Part shown: positions 1 to 7,439 of the stretch, piece by piece
How positions within the stretch are numbered: position 1 is the stretch's first letter
Layout of the letters: each line of letters starts with the position of its first letter
Source: Myxococcales bacterium UBA5297
Lineage (GTDB): Bacteria; Myxococcota; Myxococcia; Myxococcales; UBA5297
NCBI GenBank assembly: GCA_002408385.1
Contig: DHSB01000206.1
Coordinates: forward strand, 6,255-25,141
Length of the DNA stretch: 18,887 nucleotides
Direction of reading: 5' to 3'
Notes under the pieces: model-generated
What the model was told of the DNA's origin: nothing
What the model saw: only the letters and a program-made list of their open reading frames with translations
Database searches by the model: none
Made by a program: the position numbers and the translations under genes

Positions 1-3000
1 GGCGTGGACCCCTGCCCCGAGTCGCAGCCGATCGCCGAGGAGGACCGCCGGCCTGAGCGAGACGAGGTGCTCGAAGAAGCGCGGGCTCAGCGTCTGGGAC
101 TCGGGCGGGATCTCGTTCACGATCGCGTAGCTCGCCAGGACGATCCACGGATGGATCCTCAAGCCGGCTCCGAGCGTGCCCTCGACGAACTGTGCCTCGG
201 TGCGGGCACGGTTTCGCGTCAACGAAGCGTTGAGTCGGCCGACGATGCCCAACGCGTCGAGCGGCCGGGCCTCGAGGGCGAGCGCCCCGAGCGTCTGCCA
301 GCGGTCGACCCCCGATTCGCCCACCGCGTCGCCCCGCTCGCGCCGCACCTCGGCGATAGCGCCGACCCGCAACCGCCCCATCATCCAAGTGACGCGGCCG
401 CTTCCGGCGTCGCGCAGCAGCGCCGGCTCGCCAGCGAAGGGCAGGCGCGTTCCTCGCTCGTAGCGACCGGTGAGGACGAGGCTCTTCGCCGGCGCGCAGT
501 GGATGCCGACGGCGCGACCGAGCCGCAGCGCGTCGATGTCGCGAGCGAACAGCTCCTCGGCGAAGACCTCGGCCTCCTCCTCGACTCTCCGGCGTGCGCC
601 CGAGACCATCACCGCGCGCCCGGCGTCCGGGCCGTCGGCGTCGACCGTGAAGCTGCCGTAGCCGACCTCGCCGTCGCCGGCCCGCTCGCCGCCAAGCTGC
701 ACCTGCGTGCCGACCCCGGGTCCCCAGCCGGCGCGCACCGACAAGCCCAGCTCGTCCTTCGGCCGCCAGGCGGCGCCGACCGCGCTGAACGTGTCGTCGA
801 GCGAGCCCGGGCCGGCGCCGAACGAGAGCAGGCGCTGGTGGTGGCTCGCGTTGAGCGTCAGCTCGGGCACGACTCGATAGTCGGCGCGAACGCCCAGGCC
901 GGCGCGGCCGCCCTGCTCCGCCTCGCCACCGAGCTGCTCGGGAAAGGAGAGCGAGGCGAAGCGGCCCTCGGCCGACAGCGCGAGCCTGTCGAGCGGCAAG
1001 GTCGCCCGCAGGACCGCGTCGCGTCCGCCGACGGTCGAGGGCCCGAAGGGATCGCGCGGATCGGCGCCGAGCCGATCGTCGGCGAAGAGCGAGAGCGCCA
1101 CCTTGCCGACCTCGGCCCGGGCACGTCCGCCGAATTGCCGTCCGCGCGCGAGCGAGGCGTGCGACGAGTCGCTGAAGCCCGCCTCGCGCAGTCGCACCCA
1201 GACCTGGCCGCCGTAGTCCTCCTCGGAGAGCGAGGCGCGCAGCCCGAACGCGTCCGCCGGGCCGGCCGGCCTCAGCTCAGGCTGTGCGACGAGAAAGGAG
1301 AGCCCGCCCGTGTCCGAAAAGCCGAAGCCGCCGGTCGAGCCCGGCAAGAAGAGCGCGCCTTCGCTCCGGGCCGCCTCGGCCACCAACGCGAAGGGGCCCA
1401 CCCGGCTCTTCGCGTGGGCCGAGTAGAGGCGATAGCCCGCGGTCTTCTCATCGAAGCGGCGCTCGTCGACCACCGAGGCGAAGACGCCGATCGCCTCCTG
1501 CCACCCGGCGCCCGCCCCGGCGCCGACCACCCGGCTTCGCGCCGCGCTGGTCGAGCGGAACTCGTAGTCGGCGAGGAGCACCGGCTGCGCGCTCTGGAGC
1601 GGGGTGGTGAGCAGCGGTCCGAAACCCGCGCTCATCGGCAGCGGCCGCGCGAGGAGGATTCGCCCGCTCGCATAGTCGATGTCGTAGTCGACGTAGCGCA
1701 GCAGCGCGCGCTCCTCGAGCGGCAGACTGCTGAGCCCGTCGCGGACCTCGACGCGCAGCTTCTCGGAGCCCGGAATCACCGCCGGGTTGCGCAGATAGAA
1801 GACCGAGCCGCCGGTCCCCGTGAGCTCGTCGTGCGCGGCGGCGGTGTGCGGCCCCCCGTCGTTCGCGGCCGCCGGTGAGCCGAAGGCCCGGGCGCGAAGC
1901 TCGACCGGGCCGACCGGATACCGCGCGTCGACCAGGCCGCCGACCAGCGAGCGCTCGTAGCGCCCGACCTCCGCGCCGGCGACGCCGGTCTTGAAGGATC
2001 CGAGCTCGACGGCGCCGTAGGTCGGGTGCCGGGCGTGCGCCCACAGCCTCGAGCGCGAGGGGTTGAGCGTACCCGAGAGGCCGTCGTCGGCCGTGGCCGG
2101 AGGGAAGAGCTCGATGTCGAGCGCGCGCTCGAACGCCAAAGGCTCGCGCGGACGCAGCACGAGGTAAGGATCGGCCGCGAGCGGAGTGCCGAGGCGGTCC
2201 TCGGCCTTCCCGAGCATGCTCGACAGGTCGCCCACGTCGAGGTCCACGCCCGCGGCGAGGTCGAAATCGCCGTACGAGCGCTGGAGAACGGCCATCCCTC
2301 GGCCGAGCAACGAGAGCTCCCTCCCGCCGTCGTCGAACGCGTACCCGAGCTCCAGGCTGAGCAGCGCGCCGGTGAAACTCGGGCCCTCGGCCACGATCAC
2401 GAGCGGATGGACCGCAGGCGGAGCCCCTGGCGCGAGCAGCTCGACGGCGAGCTCGTTGGCGCCGCGCCGCAGATGGAGTCCGAGCGTCGCCACACCGCGC
2501 GCTCCCACCGCCACTTCCGAGGTCCCGACCCGCACCCGCGTCGCCTCCGGGGCGCGAATCGCCACGCTCGCCGGCCCCTCGCGAGAGTCGCCGGGAGCGG
2601 GAAGGTTGAGGGTGGCGACCAGCTCGAGCGGCCTCGGAATGAACAGCGCGCCGCCGCGCCCGCGCTCCACGACGGCGATGCGTTGCGCTCGGAAGACGAG
2701 CAACCCCGCGGGCGACAGGTCGGAGACGAAGACGGTGTTCTCGCCCGCCGCCAGGCGCACGACGGCCGAGAACGCGCCGCCCGCGTCGACGACGACTCGC
2801 TCACCCGCGACGACTATCTGGTGGCCGGGGCGAGTGCGCCCGCTGACTCGATAGCGATACTCGCCGCCGACCTTTTCGCCTGCCGGCAGGGCGTCGCGTC
2901 CGGCCGGTTCGAGCGCGATCGTCTGTGTCTGGAGATAAGCGACCGCGAAATCGACCGGCTGGAGCATCGCCGGGCCGAACTCGACGACCCGCGCGGCGCC

Positions 3001-3384
3001 CCCCTTGACGAGCGCCACGCGCCCGAGAGACCCGGTGTCCAGCTTGACCTGGAGCCTCCCGTAGCCATCCCTCGCCCGCGCGAACCGCTCGCCGCCTTCC
3101 CGTGTGAGCCGATCGATCTCGAGGCCACGGGCCGGAACGGCGACGAGGTGGTAGCGACCCTCGCCATCGGTGACGGCGAACGTGCCGTCGCTCAGCAGGA
3201 TGCGGGCAGAGGGGATTCCCGGCTCGCTGGCCGAGCAGACCGCGTCGCCGTCGAGGTCTTCGCAAACCCGACCAGCGAGCGCCGCCGAGGTGAGGTCGTC
3301 GCCGAGCCGAAGGTGGACCGGTTGCGCAGTCGCGCGCGTTGGGAGGGCGACGAGCGCGACTGCGATCAACGCAAAGCGCCTCAC
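1..3384 (-). CDS. Large exported protein: SdrD-B-like N-terminus, Ig-like regions and outer-membrane-barrel-like body (3' end outside window)
   Basis: The frame starts with GTG at 3384, whose bases overlap the TGA of the upstream gene (GTGA), and stays open for 1128 codons to the left edge, so the C-terminus is missing. Residues 1-20 look like a signal peptide ending ATA|QP. Residues about 38-82 resemble an SdrD-B/SpaA-type surface domain (V-x-E-D-x-D-G-D...EPGI...TD-x-x-GRY). Ig-like stretches follow to about residue 330. From about residue 335 come long alternating polar/hydrophobic strands with Gly turns, typical of outer-membrane barrels. Residues about 522-582 carry a pattern (GTGGSVFYL, PGSEKLRVEVRD, then DYDIDYASGRI) that I recall from large outer-membrane proteins of unknown role; SprA-type translocons carry a similar DYxIDYxxGxI motif. 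An outer-membrane location is inferred. Translational coupling to the Ig-like gene is likely. I cannot name a function. Confidence 0.85.
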   Translation of the reverse strand, partial: MRRFALIAVALVALPTRATAQPVHLRLGDDLTSAALAGRVCEDLDGDAVCSASEPGIPSARILLSDGTFAVTDGEGRYHLVAVPARGLEIDRLTREGGERFARARDGYGRLQVKLDTGSLGRVALVKGGAARVVEFGPAMLQPVDFAVAYLQTQTIALEPAGRDALPAGEKVGGEYRYRVSGRTRPGHQIVVAGERVVVDAGGAFSAVVRLAAGENTVFVSDLSPAGLLVFRAQRIAVVERGRGGALFIPRPLELVATLNLPAPGDSREGPASVAIRAPEATRVRVGTSEVAVGARGVATLGLHLRRGANELAVELLAPGAPPAVHPLVIVAEGPSFTGALLSLELGYAFDDGGRELSLLGRGMAVLQRSYGDFDLAAGVDLDVGDLSSMLGKAEDRLGTPLAADPYLVLRPREPLAFERALDIELFPPATADDGLSGTLNPSRSRLWAHARHPTYGAVELGSFKTGVAGAEVGRYERSLVGGLVDARYPVGPVELRARAFGSPAAANDGGPHTAAAHDELTGTGGSVFYLRNPAVIPGSEKLRVEVRDGLSSLPLEERALLRYVDYDIDYASGRILLARPLPMSAGFGPLLTTPLQSAQPVLLADYEFRSTSAARSRVVGAGAGAGWQEAIGVFASVVDERRFDEKTAGYRLYSAHAKSRVGPFALVAEAARSEGALFLPGSTGGFGFSDTGGLSFLVAQPELRPAGPADAFGLRASLSEEDYGGQVWVRLREAGFSDSSHASLARGRQFGGRARAEVGKVALSLFADDRLGADPRDPFGPSTVGGRDAVLRATLPLDRLALSAEGRFASLSFPEQLGGEAEQGGRAGLGVRADYRVVPELTLNASHHQRLLSFGAGPGSLDDTFSAVGAAWRPKDELGLSVRAGWGPGVGTQVQLGGERAGDGEVGYGSFTVDADGPDAGRAVMVSGARRRVEEEAEVFAEELFARDIDALRLGRAVGIHCAPAKSLVLTGRYERGTRLPFAGEPALLRDAGSGRVTWMMGRLRVGAIAEVRRERGDAVGESGVDRWQTLGALALEARPLDALGIVGRLNASLTRNRARTEAQFVEGTLGAGLRIHPWIVLASYAIVNEIPPESQTLSPRFFEHLVSLRPAVLLGDRLRLGAGVHA

Positions 3385-5414
3385 GGAAGCAGCGCCTCCT
3401 GCGCGGCACTGACGCCGGAGGCGACGTCGACGACCGAGGCGCTGAAGGAGCCGGCCGGCTCGCCGAGCAAGGGGACCATCACCGAGCCGTCCTTCTGCCT
3501 GATTGGATCGTCGGTCGCTACCGGAGCGCCGTCCGCCCTCGAGACGCGCCAAGCGACCTCGCGCCCTTCGAGCGCGGCTTCCTCCTTGTCGAGCACTGCG
3601 TAGCGCAACGCCGGTCCACGCTCCGCAGACCTCGCGAGCAGCTCGACGCGCACGTCCACCGGCGTCTCGGGAGCAAGGCGCACAGGTGCCGACACCTCGA
3701 GCGCTCGAGAGAGCACGTGCCGCGGGAACCAATGGACGCCATCGCTCGCAGAGAGCCGCCAGAGGCTCGCCTGCAGGGAGGGCCGCTCGACCGCACGAAC
3801 GACGAAGTGCTCCAGTCCCCGGGTGGCGCTGGGCGCCGGGAAGCTGGCGATTCCGTCCGGACCTGTCGTGGCCCTCTCGCCGCGAAGCTCGACCTCCAGC
3901 CCGGCAACCGGGGCCACGCCCGAGCCTTCGGCGCGCACGATGACCTCCCCGCCACGCTCCATCGCGACGAGGCGAGTGGGAACCCCGGCATCTGCCGGAA
4001 GAACGAAGCCCGAGATGGCATCGGTCCAGACATCCGAAGTGGTCGGCGGCGTGTAGATCGCCTTCAAGACCCCATCCCCGGCGGCCGAGAAGGGGCCGAG
4101 GTCGCCGCGGGCGGCGCGCAGCACGGGTCGGGTCTTCACCAGCCGGCCTCGAGCGTCCTTGGCAACCAGGCGAACGGTGCCCTTCGCGCCGAGGAAGACC
4201 GGATCCGGCGAGACCTCCAGCTCGGCGGTGGCGACAGGTGGCGCGACCAGCTCGACCAAGATGCGCTCCTTCGATTGTGCCCCTCCCGCCGGAAAGCCGA
4301 ACCGAAGCTCGACGAGGCTTCCGGCGGCCGCCTCGCCAGGCGCAGCGAGCTCCCACTCGTAGACGCCGCTTGGAAGCGACCGCGGTCCCTCGAGCCGGCC
4401 CGCGCTGGCGCTGCCCGTCAGCCGGGCGTTCTTGACCGGGGTGCCGAAGGGATCGGTGGCGGCGCAGAGGATGCGCGCACCCGAATTGCCGTCGGCAGGC
4501 AGGACCGTCGGGTTGGCCACGCAGGCGATGCGATCGGTCGGCGGGAGCTGGAGGTCGAGCTTCTTCCTGCGGCGATTGCCGGCGCGATCGGTGGCGATGC
4601 TGGTGGCCATCCGGTGCCCGGGAGGCACCACGACCGGGATTTCGAAGCGCCCCTCGGAATCAGCCTCGACCGGGCCGAAGCGCTCGCCGGCGAGCTCGAC
4701 GGCGATCGAGACCCTCGCCTCGGTCTTGCCGGGCAGGCTCACCGACGACGCGAGGGGAATCGTGGCGACCCCGAAGGCGCCATCGCACGAGGACCCATGA
4801 GGCCAGGGGGCGAAGGCAACGACGATCGCCACCTCTGGAAACCGCGTCTTCGGCAGCAGGTAGCGGGCAGAGAATCGCCCGCCGCCAAGTGGCTTGAGGT
4901 CCGCGATCTCGCCGACGTTGGTGCGAACGACTGGCCGCGCCGCTTCGGCGTCGGGCTGCCCATCGCCGCGCAGCACGGTGATCTCGAGCTCAGCCGACTC
5001 GTCTCGTCCCTTCACCGGCCGAAGGGGGCGCGCGCGCAAGGATACGCGGGCCGCCGGCGCTCCGACCTCGATGCGCCGCCCCGCGTCGGGCGCGCCGTCA
5101 AGAGACGCCCTCAGCTCGAGGCTGCCGCGCGCTGCGGCGCCGGCGAACACGCGCACCGGGCCCTGAGAAGGCCCCTCCTGCAGCTCGGCGCTGGAGACGA
5201 CTCGGGCCGCCGAGGGCAGACGGGGAACCCCCGAGTCATCGACCAGAGTGAGGCCTGCCTCGAACCTGCCGGGCGTCAGGCGCTCGGGGACGAGCCACTC
5301 GAGACGGTCGGCGCGCGCATCACCCGACAGGACAGCGAGAACGAAAAGCAGCGCGTGTACGCCAAGGAGTCTGGGCGGGAGGCGCGACTGCGGTCTCGGA
5401 GCCACTGTTCGCAA
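3381..5414 (-). CDS. Secreted Ig-like/invasin-like multidomain protein
   Basis: 677 residues from a TTG at 5414. A GTG at 5405 would remove only three residues; neither start has a clear ribosome-binding site. Residues about 14-36 form a signal peptide (LLGVHALLFVLAVLSG, cut near DARA|D). The rest is nearly all beta-strand and reads as successive Ig/BIG or filamin-like modules: roughly 120-200 (a gain-of-strand pattern ending ARYLLP), 230-290 (ending ATDRAGN), 295-390, 395-490 (PDPVFLGAKGTVRLVAKDARG) and 490-550 (VEVELRGERATTGPDG-like). Such modules build rigid stalks of bacterial surface proteins. There is no C-terminal anchor, transmembrane helix or LPxTG-like motif, so the protein may be periplasmic or held by a partner. 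It lies 97 bp behind the MYXO-CTERM propeller gene and overlaps the next gene by 4 nt, suggesting joint expression. A role in adhesion or surface structure is inference. Confidence 0.82.
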   Translation of the reverse strand: MRTVAPRPQSRLPPRLLGVHALLFVLAVLSGDARADRLEWLVPERLTPGRFEAGLTLVDDSGVPRLPSAARVVSSAELQEGPSQGPVRVFAGAAARGSLELRASLDGAPDAGRRIEVGAPAARVSLRARPLRPVKGRDESAELEITVLRGDGQPDAEAARPVVRTNVGEIADLKPLGGGRFSARYLLPKTRFPEVAIVVAFAPWPHGSSCDGAFGVATIPLASSVSLPGKTEARVSIAVELAGERFGPVEADSEGRFEIPVVVPPGHRMATSIATDRAGNRRRKKLDLQLPPTDRIACVANPTVLPADGNSGARILCAATDPFGTPVKNARLTGSASAGRLEGPRSLPSGVYEWELAAPGEAAAGSLVELRFGFPAGGAQSKERILVELVAPPVATAELEVSPDPVFLGAKGTVRLVAKDARGRLVKTRPVLRAARGDLGPFSAAGDGVLKAIYTPPTTSDVWTDAISGFVLPADAGVPTRLVAMERGGEVIVRAEGSGVAPVAGLEVELRGERATTGPDGIASFPAPSATRGLEHFVVRAVERPSLQASLWRLSASDGVHWFPRHVLSRALEVSAPVRLAPETPVDVRVELLARSAERGPALRYAVLDKEEAALEGREVAWRVSRADGAPVATDDPIRQKDGSVMVPLLGEPAGSFSASVVDVASGVSAAQEALLP

Positions 5415-5472
5415 AGCAACTCGAACGTAGCAGATTGCCCGGGTCCGAAGAAGAACGCCTCGAACCGAAGAC

Positions 5473-5507
5473 GGGCGCCCGCCGCGACGAAGCCGCCGGG
5501 GGCGCCC
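5473..5507 (-). other. Intercistronic GC-rich hairpin
   Basis: The 8-base palindrome GGGCGCCC occurs at 5473-5480 and again at 5500-5507, so the two copies can pair as an 8-bp stem around a GC-rich 19-nt loop that has some internal pairing. It lies just after the stop codon of the MYXO-CTERM propeller gene and before the Ig-like gene. No U-run follows, so it is not a convincing intrinsic terminator. It could stabilise the upstream mRNA or set the ratio between the first and later genes. Confidence 0.4.
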
Positions 5508-5511
5508 GAGC

Positions 5512-7188
5512 TCAAAAGATCGAGCGGCGCCGGGGTGTGCGCGCGAGGCATCGGCTCGGCCGCACCAGCAGCGCCAAGAGCGCGGCTATCAAGGCGGCCG
5601 GCGCCAAGGCGCCCGGGCCCGACTGGCTGCAGCCGTAGCCGGGCATCGGCACCAAAGCGCTGGCCGCGGGCCGCTTCTCCTCTTGTGGGCGCCGAACGCC
5701 ATTCGTCTCATCGACCAGGCCAGCGACCGCCACCTCGGAGGCCGCACCGAGGGACATGACCGCACGCGGCCGCAGCGCCGTGCCGCTGTGCGCGGCAATT
5801 CCCGGCGAAGTCGAGTCAGCGCGAATCGGCGAGGCCTTGGGGAGGGCGGTCGGCGACGCTGCCTCGAGCGCATAGACGCGCACCCGCAGGGCCGAGCCCG
5901 GCTTTCCTGCCATCCGTGCTTCCAGCAGGTTCGAGGCCTGCAGCGTCGGGCGCAACTCAATGGCCGGCAGGATGTTCTCCTCCTCGTCCTTGAGGTCACC
6001 CGGGAGCAGAAGCGAGGCCTGATTGAGCGTGAGGGTCGCTGAGGTGACTCGGGGCGCTCCTTCCGCAGGGTTCTCGACACACACGAGCCCCGGTCCTGCA
6101 GCGGCGCTGAACGGCACCGAGTACTCGTTCGGACGGCCGGTAGTCCGACGAAAGACGACGTCGACGAGCGGTTCGGTCTCGGCGGCGCTCGCGCAATCGA
6201 CGACGGAGGCAGGCGGAAGGGTCAGCTCGAACTCGAACATGTAGATGTCGAGGTGGCCGTTGCGATCGTCGGTGTAGACGATGCGGTTGCCGTCGATGTC
6301 GTTGAGGAACTGGTAGCCCTCGCTGCCGGTCACGTCGAAGACCGCGCCGCTGGGAAGATGCCACAGCCGGATATGGTAGCCCTCGCCGGCCAATTCCTCG
6401 AAAGCGACGAAATCGCCGCTGATGTTCGGATAGATCTGTTCGCCCGGCAGCTCGAGGCGCAGCTCCTCGCCAGTCCTCAGATCAAAGAGATAGATGTCGC
6501 GGTCACCGTCGCGCAGCCCGTCGTAGACGACCCGCCCGTCGTCGATGTCAGCGAAGCGCTCGTCGCCGGAAGGGGTCGACGTGATGGCACGGGAGGTGCG
6601 GCTGGCCCAGTCGTGCGCCCAGATGTCGCAGATGCCCAGCGAGGTGCAGGCCTGCCAGACGATGATCCCGCCGGCGACCGCGGGCTTGAGGTCAAAGCCG
6701 CCGGGCGGGCTGTCGATGCGCCGCTCCTCGTTGGTGTCGAGGTTGCGAGCGTAGATTTCGGTATTTCCGTTGCGCCGGTCTTCCCACGCGACGATGCGCC
6801 CGCCGATGGCCGGATTGATCGAAATGGCGTTCGCGCTCTCGGTGAGGTTTTCGAATTCCCCGCCAAAGGTCGAGTAGACCACCACGTCGGCGGTTTCGTA
6901 GTCGCTGAAGGCAATCAGCCCCTCGGCGACATCGGTGAGCTCCTGGTCGCCTCGTCCGCTGGTGACCTGCACGTGGACGCCGGCGGAGAGGTCGTAGTAC
7001 CAGATGTCGGTGTCGGCGCCGCTGAAGTCCGTGTAGACGATGAGGTCGCCGCTGATCCCCGGGTCGTACTGGGACCCGACCGCAGAGGTGATGCGCGTCT
7101 CGGTCCCGCTGAAGGAAGGCGGGGCCGCCCACCCCCCCACGGGGAGCAAGATGATCGCAGCGGAGGCAAGAAGCCATGCTCTGTTCAT
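5512..7188 (-). CDS. TolB-like beta-propeller protein with C-terminal MYXO-CTERM-type sorting signal
   Basis: 558 residues from ATG 7188, with a GGGAG ribosome-binding site about 8 nt upstream. Residues 1-22 are a signal peptide (LLASAAIILLPVGGWA). Residues about 35-325 contain six or seven blade-like repeats of the TolB/PD40 kind: a glycine-bounded IVYTD or IVAWEDRR strand followed by DIWYYDL, EIYARNL, DIYLFDL or DIYMFEF. Residues about 380-440 match a pattern I recall from exported deltaproteobacterial proteins (ATLTLN..., then GKPGSALRVRV). The C-terminus has GYGCSQSG (Cys520), a hydrophobic helix at about 528-542 and an Arg-rich tail, the tripartite MYXO-CTERM layout; in that family the tail is thought to be processed on export, leaving a surface-anchored protein. 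This is the first gene after the c-di-GMP-type riboswitch and terminator. The propeller probably serves binding rather than catalysis; the ligand is unknown. Confidence 0.87.
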   Translation of the reverse strand: MNRAWLLASAAIILLPVGGWAAPPSFSGTETRITSAVGSQYDPGISGDLIVYTDFSGADTDIWYYDLSAGVHVQVTSGRGDQELTDVAEGLIAFSDYETADVVVYSTFGGEFENLTESANAISINPAIGGRIVAWEDRRNGNTEIYARNLDTNEERRIDSPPGGFDLKPAVAGGIIVWQACTSLGICDIWAHDWASRTSRAITSTPSGDERFADIDDGRVVYDGLRDGDRDIYLFDLRTGEELRLELPGEQIYPNISGDFVAFEELAGEGYHIRLWHLPSGAVFDVTGSEGYQFLNDIDGNRIVYTDDRNGHLDIYMFEFELTLPPASVVDCASAAETEPLVDVVFRRTTGRPNEYSVPFSAAAGPGLVCVENPAEGAPRVTSATLTLNQASLLLPGDLKDEEENILPAIELRPTLQASNLLEARMAGKPGSALRVRVYALEAASPTALPKASPIRADSTSPGIAAHSGTALRPRAVMSLGAASEVAVAGLVDETNGVRRPQEEKRPAASALVPMPGYGCSQSGPGALAPAALIAALLALLVRPSRCLARTPRRRSIF

Positions 7189-7221
7189 CGTCCCGCTCCC
7201 ATTCCGGCCATCTCTTCGGCC

Positions 7222-7259
7222 AAAAAAGAAAACCCGCCGGCACGCGGATGCCTGGCGGG
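7222..7259 (-). terminator. Intrinsic terminator in the leader (riboswitch expression platform)
   Basis: Read on the minus strand, CCCGCC-A-GGCA pairs with TGCC-GGCGGG (10 bp, one bulged A, loop TCCGCG) at 7259-7233, followed at once by TTTTCTTTTTT at 7232-7222. It lies between the aptamer and the start codon at 7188 and no gene ends there, so it must act as a conditional terminator. A GGGG run at 7277-7274 can pair either with the aptamer's 5' edge or with CCCC at 7267-7264, which could link ligand binding to folding. I cannot tell whether ligand turns the genes on or off. Confidence 0.85.
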
Positions 7260-7273
7260 AGACGGGGAATACG

Positions 7274-7361
7274 CCCCACGGCAGCCATGGCCATCCTTTA
7301 CGGATCCACCGGCTTTGCGCTCACCGAGGACAGCCTCGGAGATTGCTCTGAGAATCGAGGG
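7274..7361 (-). promoter_or_regulatory. Class I cyclic-di-GMP (GEMM-I) riboswitch aptamer
   Basis: On the minus strand this 88-nt segment carries the conserved GEMM landmarks in order: AGAGCAA (aligning with the AGGGCAAA of the family) at about 7351-7345; a perfect hairpin CCGAGG-CUGU-CCUCGG at 7339-7324; the hallmark CGCAAAGCC at 7319-7311; a second stem AUCC-GUAAA-GGAU at 7305-7293; and GGCUGCCG at 7286-7279 matching the closing GGxUxCCG. An outer CCCU/GGGG pairing (7361-7358 with 7277-7274) closes it. In the family, c-di-GMP binds at the junction of the two hairpins. A promoter lies just upstream and an intrinsic terminator just downstream, the standard context. Oddities: the first hairpin has a CUGU loop instead of the common GNRA tetraloop, and there is a small insertion at the base of that stem. 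A c-GAMP-preferring variant cannot be excluded by eye. Confidence 0.72.
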
Positions 7362-7375
7362 TGTTGTCGACTTGA

Positions 7376-7404
7376 ATTCTAGGCGACAGCCGCCCACTGG
7401 TCAA
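7376..7404 (-). promoter_or_regulatory. Sigma70-type promoter of the riboswitch-surface gene unit
   Basis: The minus strand has TTGACC (7404-7399), exactly 17 bp, then TAGAAT (7381-7376), each matching the consensus at five of six positions. Transcription would begin near 7369, a few bases before the aptamer, giving a leader of about 180 nt. The promoter sits in the gap after the cyclic-nucleotide-binding-fold gene, so the surface genes can be expressed independently of the housekeeping run. Confidence 0.75.
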
Positions 7405-7439
7405 GCGAGCGAGGGTCTGAGACGACCCGGGGCCCGTGC

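Noticed and set aside
5276..5551. 91-codon minus-strand frame across the propeller/Ig-like gap
   Set aside because: It overlaps both neighbours out of frame, has no good ribosome-binding site, and its end is the shadow of the Ig-like gene.
4..5759. Long plus-strand open frames (624, 525 and 806 codons at 4-1878, 2026-3603 and 3339-5759)
   Set aside because: They lie antisense to the exported-protein genes, have Arg/Pro/Ala-rich low-complexity translations and no domain or signal, and arise from GC-rich codon use on the minus strand.
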